Positions 20,661 to 30,541 of a stretch of DNA of 37,095 nucleotides are shown in pieces. The DNA is from Pelomyxa schiedti (taxonomy: Eukaryota; Evosea; Pelobiontida; Pelomyxidae): positions 1-37,095 of the forward strand of contig JAHLWZ010000965.1 in the NCBI GenBank assembly GCA_020536535.1. The letters run 5' to 3'. The notes beneath the pieces are model-generated. The model was not told where the DNA came from, made no database searches, and was given only the letters and a program-made list of their open reading frames with translations. The position numbers and the translations under genes are program-made. Every line of letters starts with the position of its first letter. Within the stretch, counting starts at the first letter, position 1.

Positions 20661-22503
20661 ATGTCTACCGGAAACACGACAGACAACGTGCCTACAACGA
20701 CCTGTGTTAAGCGGGAGGAGACCCCACCGGGGCCAATCGGGACCCCTGCCGCCGACGTCCCGTTGGCGGCCGTTACTGACGCTACTACGATGTCGTCTAC
20801 GCCCATTACGGTGCCGCCACCGCCGCCAATTGCCTTAGAATCAACTACACCTACAACGACAACTACAACGACAACTACAACTAGTGGTGCCGTTGTGGCG
20901 GGGGAAAGTGGGGGCGACGGTGCCAACGGCAACAACAGCGGTGGGACTGGCAGCAAGCGGAGATCGAGCGTGCCGTGCCACCGGTGTAAGAATGACCACT
21001 TGTTGGTGCCGTACACGTGGGACGAGCTGCTGGAGGAGAGAGACGAGTACCGGGATGGGATGGAGTGCAGCGTTTGTTTCAGCCACATCAGCAGGAACCG
21101 CGTGGAAGTACCCACTGTTTTGCATTGCACACCCGTATCATGCCCTCTCTTTTTTTCTTCGGAACACACATCACATTTCTTGATTGCCTTTTGTACACAA
21201 ATTCTAATGTTCTATACAGTGTGACTTCTCCTTGTGTGCTGCTTGCTCAAAACCGGGGAATAAGCCAGCAACACCACCGGCAACACCAAAACATTCAAAG
21301 TCAAGTAACACGTCATTTGAAGCTGTAACTGAAACAGTGAATGACACCCCCAGACGCCGCAAACACAAGAAAGATTCCAGCAAGCCCTCTCGGTCCGAAA
21401 GAGTTAAATCTCCTCCTGAAAAACGAAGTAGAGCTTCTCGTCAGTCGGCCTGTGCACAGCGCACCAGTGGCGATGTTATACAAGTTACATTATCTATGTA
21501 GCACCAATTGTAATTCACGAACAGATCCAAGACACTATAAAAAGGGAAATCGAACAGGAATTTGATACAATGGCTAAGACAGTCAAAAAAAAGCTTGAAG
21601 AAAAAAAAAGAGAGCTTGTTTCCCAAGTCTCATCAAACTCCCAAGTATGTACCAAAGGACAGTTTAGTCTTTCTAATAGTTCCTTTACTTTCACGCTAGT
21701 TATCCTTTGATCCATTTGGAAAATTAAACACCTGTGACGGCGTGCGTAAACAGAAGGTAATCACTGTTACTACCATATAAACTTGTTGACTTGAAAAAGC
21801 TCTTGTCAATTAAAGACCGGTTTTATGCTGTAATGGATGAAACCCTTGCTCTCTTTTCTATACACCGAGGTTACTTTGCTTATTATCCTCTCTGCTAACA
21901 ACATAGCAGGTGTACATCTCTTTGACATCCCGGTTATGATTTTGAAACAAATAATCGAATATCTTCCTGACGACTGCCTGCAAAAAGTCCGCACAGTATG
22001 CAGAACCTTACGACATATTGTTCACAATGGTACCATTAAAACATAACCCACTATTATTAAGACGATTAGTTGTGGCTTGCACTGTATCAGGCAGTATATT
22101 GATTGGAAATATCCGCAACTCGATAAAGGATCCAGTACACAACGCACCTACAGTCCGCACACTAACCGGAGGACTAGTATCACGAACAATGGACTTCACA
22201 CTCAGAGCCAGTTTCAAAAAGAGCAAGGGCGTACTCGTTACCATCTGGATAAAGGAGAAGAAGCTCTATGTGTCAGACAAGAAAGTCACCTTTTCTTTCC
22301 AAAGGAGCAGTGAATGCCCAGAAGTTCTGCTGACCAAAAACAAGCACTTCCAACGGAGTCACCTAGCAACACTTGCAGCCGAGAACGCCGGCTACGGCTG
22401 GTTTTTATCCCTGCCCCTAATTGCAGACCGTGACGCCTTTGTGGTGGTGTACACTATTCAAGACACCTCAATCGGACAAGGTGGCTCGTACATGAAACAT
22501 TGA
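20661..22503 (+). CDS. Zinc-finger/coiled-coil/F-box protein
   Basis: Seven exons (20661-21134, 21220-21483, 21525-21644, 21700-21756, 21800-21869, 21910-22029, 22091-22503) sum to 505 aa. Residues 1-105 are low in complexity (Thr/Pro/Gly). A zinc module follows: CHRCKN, then about 40 residues later CSVC, then HCTPCDFSLCAAC; splicing out 21135-21219 brings the last cysteines together. A basic region (RRRKHKKDSSKPSRSERVK) and a Lys/Glu coiled coil follow. Then LFDIPVMILKQIIEYLPDDC with LQKVRTVCRTLRHIV is an F-box, the Skp1-binding motif of SCF ubiquitin ligases. The last 130 residues are a beta-rich domain (VRTLTGGLVSRTMDFTLRAS) that may recognise substrate. All junctions keep frame, which supports one fused protein. 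It is divergent from the CTC1-like gene across 188 bp. Confidence 0.7.
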
Positions 22504-22662
22504 TCAACACTCAACAATCCGTTCTAAAAACTCCTCCAACTGTATTCCTTTGTGACATGAATGAACATAACAGCTTTTAAGTTGTGAAAGGGCTACGCAA
22601 AAAAAAAAAAAAAAGTTTTTAGAAAAATAGGGGGAAAGGTTTACAAGTACAAGAGGGAGTGA

Positions 22663-24501
22663 TCAAGACGATGCAGCGATTTTAAAGTGCGCACAAACGT
22701 CGTGAACAGAACGGGAAGCATATTGGCGTGAATGCTCCCGTGCCTCCCTTGTGTATCTGGCTTTATCTTCCTTGAAGAGTGTTGCTTTGTAGGTATCCAG
22801 GGGGTCATCTCCGTTGGGATGCTCCATGAGTGTTTTTATTGCCGTGAGAATGCGGGAGATGGAAAGTGCTGGGTTCCAGGCTGTGCTGAGTAAGTCAAGG
22901 CAAATTCTGCCATCGGAACTCATGTTGCAGTGATAGATGGGAACAATGAAGCGGACTTGTGGGGGATTGGCTGGGTAGGTTCCGGGGAACTGAATGCTGA
23001 GCATCCACCGGCATCCTTCGTATGGTGTTCCTGTTGGCCCCTCTATTAGCACTTTCCAGAACATACAGTCATCCGCATTAACCCAGGCCCCAGCAACAAT
23101 TGGTGTGGGTTGGCCAAGTAAATCCCGCAGCTCTTTGAAGACACGCTTGGTTGTGGTGGTTGATGCTGCTCGGGCTGCTAAAGCTACTTCATAAGCTCCA
23201 ACCAATACGGGTGCAGTTGCCTGCTTAGGTACCACAGACTTGACATCACTCACCCCCTGTGCCGCTTGGGTATTGAATAGACGCGAAAGGTCACCCTCTG
23301 ATCTGGGTGCCGATGGCGGAATGGCCGGAGGGTCGCGGCATGAAACCCGTAGTAATGCTTCTCGCTCGAAGAGACCTATACCTTGTGCGACTTGTGATAC
23401 TGCTAGACAGAGTCCTCCAGTGGTAGCTGCCATCGCCTGCAGCCAGTTGTTTGCACCAGCTAGGGGAAAAGCATCCAGAACTATATTCCTTTTAACCAAC
23501 TCTGCAGCAACTTCCCAGTGCCTCCTGGAGCTGGCTATTTATTCGTTAGGTCTAGGAAACTACACGAGAAAAAAAAAGGTACATGTATCATCTCCATCAG
23601 TCAAGCAAAATACTCTGGCGAGGCATTCTGGGTGCAGATCAGCAGAGTGTGATTTACGGAAATTTTCAATGTGCATGGCAGCATCGTAGATGGCATCGTA
23701 TAACTTGGTGCTCCCCTGTGATGTATCAAGCTCTCCCAGGGCACCTTCAAACTTGGTGCAATCCCGGGTGAAGGGTGTGAAATCAAGTCTGCTACCAAAA
23801 GTAAGCAACCCAATGGCATGAGGTAACTCTGCGCCAGCGTATTTATCAATCATGGCCTGGAAGAGGATTTTGCCCACCTCGGCCCTTGTTTTTTCTCTAT
23901 CGAAGGAGTCGGATTTCATCGAACCACTCACGTCGAAAGCAATAACATCAATCTGGGTGATTGGCCTCTGATCGCCGTGGTCAGGTTCCGGGCAAGACGA
24001 ACTTGACGAAGTGGATGTGGTGGCCACAGTTGTAGCTTCAGGAGTGGAAGACGAAGTTGAAGTTGTAGCAGGAGCAGTGGTTCCTGGTGGAGAAGTAGTG
24101 GTTCCAGGCATGGAACTAGTCCCTCCAGCAGAGGTACCAGGACCACCTGTTGTTGGGGGTGCAGCAGCAGTTCCAATGAAGCGGCGAAGTGCATCCTTCA
24201 CTCCAACTGGTAAATTCAGCTCTTTCCATCTAAGAATCAATGGCCGGTTAGGGGGAATGTTTGTACTAGTATATTATCCTTATACAATGTCATTGGGTGC
24301 AATTTGGCAGCGAAAATAGGGTTAGTAATTATAAAAAATGAAAGTTGGTAAGTACGAGACATCAGTTGCATCCCTGAGGTCATCAACTGTAGTGAATTCT
24401 TCGTTGTGAAGTACGCCCATCCACTTTTCACGTTTATCCTGAGGCTTGTCGGGAAACACAGCCTCCATAAACGCTTGGTCGATTTGCAATTTCGTTGTCA
24501 T
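22663..24501 (-). CDS. VWA domain fused to a ubiquitin-conjugating (E2) domain
   Basis: Three exons (24501-24356, 24229-23583, 23534-22663) sum to exactly 554 aa. The N-terminal 75 residues form a helical, SAM-like segment (VMEAVF-type helices, then SWKELNLPVGVKDALRRFIG) before a Thr/Ser/Pro linker. A VWA domain starts near residue 145 (IDVIAFDVSGSMKSD, intact MIDAS). It continues with AIGLLTFGSRLDFTPF, STKLYDAIYDA and VFCLTDGDD. NIVLDAFPLAGANN and GIGLFEREALL close that half. From about residue 390 comes a full UBC fold: FKELRDLLGQPTPI, FWKVLIEGPTGTPYEGCRW, NPPQVRFIVPIYHCN, then GRICLDLLSTAWNPAL with the catalytic Cys near 476. The HPN tripeptide reads HCN. The E2 could be brought to a specific target by its VWA domain. 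The spliced frame across 23535-23582 proves continuity on paper. Confidence 0.8.
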
Positions 24502-24757
24502 TCGTTCTCTGCCTTATTGTTTATGATTTGTAGTGTGTTGGTTGTTTTCTTGTTTTTTGTGCTTGTGCAATACCTTTGGTTCGTTGTTACCTCTTGTTCA
24601 AAAAAAAAGTTTCGTTTGGTTTTTGAAAGTCCTTCGTAAATCAGTTGTTCAAGGAATCCTTTTTACCGGCAAAACGGCCATTATTAAAACCCTTCCTTTT
24701 TCAAAAGAAACAAAAAGTAGTAAAAAAACCAAACAACCAAAGCACTCTTGTTGGACA
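24502..24757. promoter_or_regulatory. Shared divergent promoter region
   Basis: This 256-bp interval separates the start codons of the VWA-E2 gene (minus) and the Rho-BTB-U-box gene (plus), so it must hold both promoters. It is AT-rich, with T runs on the plus strand near 24540-24625 and A runs near 24690-24745. I see no convincing TATA box or repeated operator-like motif. The arrangement would allow co-regulation of an E2 and a putative E3. Confidence 0.45.
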
Positions 24758-27062
24758 ATGGAAGCGATAAAAGCGGTTATTGTTGGTGATGGTGCCGTGG
24801 GAAAAAGTTGCCTTTTGATTAGTTATACAACTAATGCTTTTCCAAGTACGTCTTCCATTAGGTTTTTGTATTTTTTTTTTAATCAAACTATCACAGGTGA
24901 ATATGTTCCGACTGTATTCGAGTGTGCAGCATACCTTTTTATACTTTTCCTGCTCACTTTTTCCCCAGCAACTACTCTGCAAATATTATGGTCGATGGGA
25001 AACCGATCAGCCTTGGATTGTGGGACACAGCTGGTCAAGAGGTAGATTGATAGAATGTTTGTAGTGTATTATGACACAAAAAAGGATTATGATAGGCTGA
25101 GGCCATTGTCTTATCCTCAGACTGATGTATTTATTATTTGCTACAGCTGTATCAGCCCCACAAGCTTGGAGAACGTAAAATCCAAGTGGATCGAAGAAAT
25201 TAGACATCACTGCCCTGCTGTTCCAGTTCTCCTCTCCTGCAATAAATGTGACCTGAGGAAAGATGCCAAATGGTCATCCAAACAAGTACCAAAAGCACAA
25301 GGTGATGCCATAGCCAAGGAAATCGGTGCTGTGGGGCATTTTGAAACATCCGCCCTCACCACAGTCGGTTGCAAAGACCTTTTTGATGCTGCAGTCAGGG
25401 CGGTTATATGTGCTCCCAAATCCGCCAAGAAGGCAAAAGCCAGTGGAGGTGTATTTGGCTGGTTCGGAGGAAGTTCTTCATCCTCTTCATCTGAACCTTC
25501 GACACCAGCACTTCCTCCACCTCCAGTGCTGCCAAAAGGCATTCCTGCACCCTGGATCAATGTAGCTCCTTCCACATACTCAGACGATATGCGCCGCTTG
25601 CTGAATCACCATCGAGGGTCCACAGATATTACATTCATTCTTAGAAGTGAGCCGCCCAACACACAACCAGCTCTGCTTGCCCATAGCGTCGTGTTGATAT
25701 CGGCATCAACTTTGTGGAAACGATTGTTAATCGAATCTCCACATCTATGGCGAGAGCGAAAGCCTGTAGCTCTGGTGCCAGCTGCCGTTGAACCAAGCTC
25801 TACTGACCCAGCTCTTCCTGACAAACCATTGCCTGAATTCCTTGATCCAGTTACTGAAGAGTTGATGCAAGACCCGGTTATAGCCGCCGACGGGCATACT
25901 TATGAAAGGAGTGATTTACTTGTCTGGCTGAGCAGGCATGACACCAGCCCCGTTACTGGAGCTCCACTTGCAAACAAGGAGCTGGAGCCCAATGAAAAAC
26001 TCCATGCACGTATTGAGGAGTTCTGTTTGAGGACTGGATGGAAGGCCAAGGGCTCCATGCTAGGTGGGCCAGCAATTCCTGCGTCTCCTTTTGGATGCTA
26101 TCTCATTGAAGCAATCCAATTCGCAAATCAGGACCGTCCTGAGAAAGGCTTGGTGGTTGTAATGGAAAATAGTGTTACCCGCCCAGCAATGGAGCGCCTG
26201 ATCGAGTTCTGGTACACCGGATTGCCAGGGATACCTACTAGTGCTGCTGCTGACCCGGTAGTCCAGCAACTCACAACCGCTGCCACTGCCTTTGGCAGCG
26301 AACACCTTGGCACAATATGTAAAAACATAGAGGAGGGGAGAGACATGCTCAACCCATCAATCGGAACATGGCTAAACGACGAGACCGGGAAGGAAGCAAA
26401 GGCACTCTTCCTGGGTCACGAAACCATGGCCGATGGAGCTTTCCTCGTTCAGGGAAAAACAGTACCGGTGCACAAATCATTCCTGAAGGCCCGGTGCAGT
26501 GTTTTGGCTTCACTACTTAAAGGTGATAGCCCTACAGAAATCGAAAACGTTTCAGCACAAAGTTTCCTGGCAGTGCTCGAATTTATCTACACAGATCACG
26601 CTCCAATAGACACTGAATGTGACACAGACAGATGCGAGGTTCTACATCTCGCTCATAATCTAAAACTCCCCAGACTAATTACACTTGCGGAGCTGTATTC
26701 CTCCAAGGCAGTTGAAGTAGCCACACGGGAAAGTGTCAGTCAATGCAAAATGCCTATTTGCGCCTTGCTCGAAGCGGCACAAGATGCAGACGCCCAGCAA
26801 CTTGTTAAATTCATGCAACACTTCTGCTGCACAAACTACGGGCCCATTTCACAGCGGTCTGACTTTGCCAAACTGTCATCAGCGAACAAGCACTACATTG
26901 ACGAAAACCAGTAAGACCAGTCCCTATTTGTTTCTCTGTCCTCCTTCTAATACAAAAAACAACTACAGGTGGCCTCCCAAGAGTTATCTCAAAGAAGTTG
27001 AAGACTACGAGAAACTCGTGGCTGGTGCTGGTGGAAAGAAAGATAATTGTAGTGTCATGTAA
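24758..27062 (+). CDS. Rho GTPase-BTB-U-box-BTB protein with CaaX terminus (RhoBTB/RacA-like)
   Basis: Five exons (24758-24845, 24897-24921, 24969-25041, 25085-26910, 26969-27062) give 701 aa. Residues 1-185 are an intact Rho GTPase: P-loop [10 protein letters not shown], switch I YVPTVFDNY, WDTAGQEDYDRLRP, NKCD and a SAL motif. A Ser-rich linker leads to BTB1 (from about 240, [24 protein letters not shown]). The BTB1 loop contains a U-box at about 312-378: [20 protein letters not shown], then [11 protein letters not shown] and [17 protein letters not shown]1 resumes ([11 protein letters not shown]), BTB2 follows ([30 protein letters not shown]), then a BACK-like region. The C-terminus is CSVM, a prenylation CaaX box. 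RhoBTB proteins are Cullin-3 adaptors; the added U-box would let this one recruit an E2 directly. Confidence 0.88.
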
Positions 27063-27096
27063 ACTTCTTTGTCCTGTTGGAAAAAAGTTTTTCATT

Positions 27097-27677
27097 TTAC
27101 ATTTGCGGTTGTTGGGCTTGATTACGAATTGATGGTGGGATTCCAGCGGTGTTGAGGTTATTGCCTAAATTGTGCCAGTTGGTTTCTGTTGGCGGAGTAT
27201 TCATGGCTGTGTGAAGTTTGTGGGATGGGACCAACAATGCACACCAGTGTGCGAGCCACTTGGTGGTCTTTTCTGCCATTGGCACTGGTGTGCTCCTCAG
27301 TGATGTTCTTGAACATCAATTGAAGCTTGTGCCATGCCAATCCCATCAGGAGATGTGGGGAATTTGATTGCTGACTTCAAGGTATTTTGTCCTTGAATGT
27401 CTCCCCTGGAAGAAATCAATGTTAAAACTATGATGAAATAAATCAACCACAAAGGGCCGATTTGAATGTGTGTATATACGTTTCAGGTAGACATAGTAAC
27501 CTAAATACAACACACAACACACAAGTGGGCCATCGTAGCATACCCAACAAATGAACAACACTGTTTCGTGTATGCAACGTCTTCCGACGTTGAGGACCCT
27601 GCTGCAGCGAAAAAGATTGCAGTCCTTGGTTGATGTTTTGCGCGAGACACTCCTTGACTTGTGTGAAAACGCTCCAT
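27097..27677 (-). CDS. Small uncharacterised protein, about 124 aa
   Basis: Three exons (27677-27544, 27405-27376, 27307-27097) sum to 125 codons in one frame; the middle exon is only 30 nt. The predicted protein starts MERFHTSQGVSRAKHQPRTA, passes through GDIQGQNTLKTSLRSTPVPM and has a core AEKTTKWLAHWCALLVPSHK rich in Trp/His/Leu. It ends in a polar tail NQAQQPQM. No domain was recognised and there is no signal peptide. The stop lies only 34 bp from the stop of the convergent Rho-BTB-U-box gene, so the two 3' UTRs must overlap. Branch-site-like sequence lies before the acceptors, but the first intron (137 nt) is longer than usual. The start may lie further upstream. Confidence 0.45.
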
Positions 27678-28094
27678 GTCCGGAACCAAGTTGGCGGAAT
27701 AAAAAAACACCAGACCGCCGATCCTGAGCGACGATAACGAAAATGACAGCGTTCCGGTCCGTTGATTATTTTATTCAGCCAGTAATGTCGTTGTGCCGAG
27801 TGTAGAACGAAAAGTGTGTCGTTTTGTGCTGATCCGCATTTTATTGGGTGCACGGCACCCCGGGGTGTTTAGATGGTGCTTGTTTAGTAAAACCCAGATA
27901 CAGGACTTGGGTCAACAAGTACTTACTGGAAATAACAACCCTGTGTGTAGGAATGGGGTTTCCTTGTTTGGACCAACAACACTCTAGTTACCTGCAACTT
28001 TTCTGCGGCCAACACCAGTTCTTTTTTAAGGACTTTCGGTTCGATTTTTCCCGTTTTGCTTACAGCTGTAAGCAAAAAGGGAAAAATCTAACCG
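27678..28094. other. 417-bp divergent intergenic region
   Basis: It lies between the start of the 124-aa protein gene (minus) and the polytopic protein gene (plus) and presumably holds both promoters. Only short ORFs cross it; none has family resemblance or a consistent splice pattern. Its one clear feature is the palindrome at 28043-28088. No tRNA or transposon signature was seen. Confidence 0.45.
28043..28088. repeat. 46-bp near-perfect palindrome next to a start codon
   Basis: The sequence from GATTTTTCCCGTTTTGCTTA through the centre CAGCTG to its mirror image is self-complementary over 23 bp per arm. I count one mismatched position pair. Its last base is 6 bp before the ATG at 28095. If transcribed it would form a stable hairpin directly at the start codon. 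As DNA it could bind a dimeric factor. Confidence 0.8.
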
Positions 28095-30428
28095 ATGATA
28101 AGTAGTTGTCTTTGGGTGCTTTTTGCATCAGTTGGTGTACTATTGCACGAACACTGCGTGAACGAACGCGTTGGTGTGGTGTCAGAGATCGTGGGGTTTG
28201 TGTTTTTGGGATCCTCACTGGTGTTATCTACTGGTGCCTTCTTTTGGTTTGTATTACCTCGCTGTGATGAAATTATTCGGAGATGGAAAGGTGGGTACCT
28301 GCGTTTGGTTTTTGTTTTTTCCTTGTGAGTGTTGTTTTGACTCACACAGTTATGAGTGCTATTGGAGTGTTGGAGTTCTCCTTGGCCTGGGTTGTAGTTA
28401 AGGATCCCAAGACTTATTGGGCTGCCATATCTAGTCTTGGCCTCATAGTTTTCATTCATTTCACCTATTATACTGCCTGTGGGGTGGCTTCGCTCTACTC
28501 AAGTCACACAAAGAGTTTGCTTCTCCACAACTTTCAGTTTTCAACCTTTATTCACAGTTACTGCTACTGTACTTGGTGCACTGTGCTTGAGCAGTCTCTT
28601 TCTACCATGTGCACAGTACCTCAAGTTCACTGTTCTTATGGTGCTCTTGATTCTTCTCTCTGAGTTTATACGTGAGGAGACAGTAGATGAAGAGATACAA
28701 AGAATTCTCAAAAGTAAATTGGATGACCTGGACAATACATTTCGCACTATGCATACGCACTTGAGTAGTTGCCGATTCTTCGGTAAGAGTATCAGGGAAA
28801 CATTGGATTTATTGAATAGCCAGGTAATTGTCTGGAACCTCAAGTATCTTAACCATCCTCCATAATTAGATCTATGACAGTTGGAATGAACTGAAGAAAA
28901 ATGACTATAGCAAGCCCTTCTTCTACTGGGGGACAAAGTGGGTTCGCACAAAAATCCATGAAGTTTTCTGGGCCTACACCATAGAAACGATACTGGAAGA
29001 TGGGCAATACCTTCTTGTGTTATTTTCAGTCCGGCTGCTGTGGCACAAAGTATGGCCACTGATACTTCCTCACATGAATTGGATGTTTTCTCCTGGAGTT
29101 TGGGTGAAAAGGGTGGATACCACTGTTATCACCATGGTTGTTCAGTGGTGGTGTTCAATTTTTCTCACGCTGACAGGATTTGCCACCTTCTTCCTTGTTT
29201 TCACCTCGTTTTTCTTGGCACTCACTCAGGTTCATAAATCACAAGATCACATAAAATTAAATGTAAAAGGTTTAACAGGTGGGCTTCATACTTGCGCTTC
29301 TGGTGAGGTTTTCCAAGCTGAGGGTGGATGCTCTCAATAAAGGAATGCACGACACCTTTCTCGCGTGCATCAAAATGTGTTTGAATATTATTTTCATCGT
29401 GTTCCCACTTTCAGTGGTGAGGGCAATTGTCGCCAAACTAGTGAATTTCACAATCGCCATTCATGTGCTCAGTTTTGGGGTATGCTTTTATGTAATGGAA
29501 TTTCTGTTGGATGTCGATACCCCATACGCTTTCTGGATTGTATTGTATGATCTCATTTCATAATTCCTTGGCACCCACTTTCCTCAGAACTAAAGCTTTT
29601 TGGGGAGTGTTTACGAAGTTTCTTGATCAAACTGTATTTCCAGTACTCCCTTTTTTCCTTCTATGGTTTATTGTAACTTGGTTGATGTCCATTGCAAGTA
29701 GAAGCCTTCTCATTTTAAAAAGCTCTGAAATTACACACCCTCCAGATGACATTGAGGAAAAACTGTTCCGCTATGACTGCGTTTTGTACCATCTCTCAAT
29801 TCAACTTCTTCAGCTTGTTTTTTACGCGTGGATACATTGCGTTGGCGTCACATTGGCAAATCTAACCGGAGCCCAGCAGATAGTCATCGTTGTGCACGGT
29901 GTCTTTGTGCTCAATTACCTCGTGCAGTGGGTTCAATCAACGACACATTCAGTGACAATGTCGCAGCCCTCGATTCTCTGTCAGGTTTTTTTACGTTTCG
30001 ATCCATTAAAACGCTGACAGGATCCCTATGATACCGATGCCGATCTTTCCTATTTTAGCAATTCCGAAGTGAGGTGGCTCCATGTGATGGAGGTGATCAC
30101 CACTTTAATTGCGTGGCCTGTTGCACTCTTACTGTGGGTGCGGGTGCCTTTGCCATTCTCATTACACCTCACGCTGCCACAGCTGAACTAGTAACACAAC
30201 AAACCCTTTTTCCTTTCCAGTAAAAAGTTTTATCGTAATATTCTGGGAAGAGTGATGGGGTGGTGTGTGTTGGTAATACTCCTCGGACTGACGATGTCGT
30301 TTGGTGTGGTGGTTTGGTTGAGGAACTGTTATGGGACGTGGGGGAAAAACAGCAGGATGGTGAGTCGGCTGGTGCGCGACCGTCACATTCGCAACGCAAG
30401 GCATCATCACTTTGATTATGGGAGATAG
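28095..30428 (+). CDS. Uncharacterised polytopic membrane protein
   Basis: About eight exons give a protein of roughly 620 aa; family not recognised with confidence. The first exon (28095-28290) encodes two hydrophobic helices (CLWVLFASVGVLL and GFVFLGSSLVLSTGAFFWFV). Later blocks carry many more: VLEFSLAWVVVKDP, ATVLGALCLSSLFLPCAQYL, a charged loop REETVDEEIQRILKSKLDDL, VITMVVQWWCSIFLTLTGFA, IFIVFPLSVVRAIVAKLVNF, PVLPFFLLWFIVTWLM and WPVALLLWVRVPLPF. A last exon from about 30221 is joined by reading Y across the junction. The basic tail VRDRHIRNARHHHFDYGR faintly recalls the end of MARCH6/Doa10 ligases, but no RING-CH domain precedes it, so I do not assign it. The 46-bp palindrome sits just before the start. 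Confidence 0.6.
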
Positions 30429-30541
30429 AAGTCGTGGGAATATTGATTGCTCTTTAAGATTAGAGTATTGCTAACTAACTTGCCCCGTTTCTGTGTCACC
30501 ATCATCACTTTTTGTTCCATTTCGAAAGACTGGCTTTGGCA

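Noticed and set aside
28095-30428. MARCH6/Doa10 ubiquitin ligase
   Set aside because: Only the last 15 residues look alike; no RING-CH domain or other MARCH6 block was seen.
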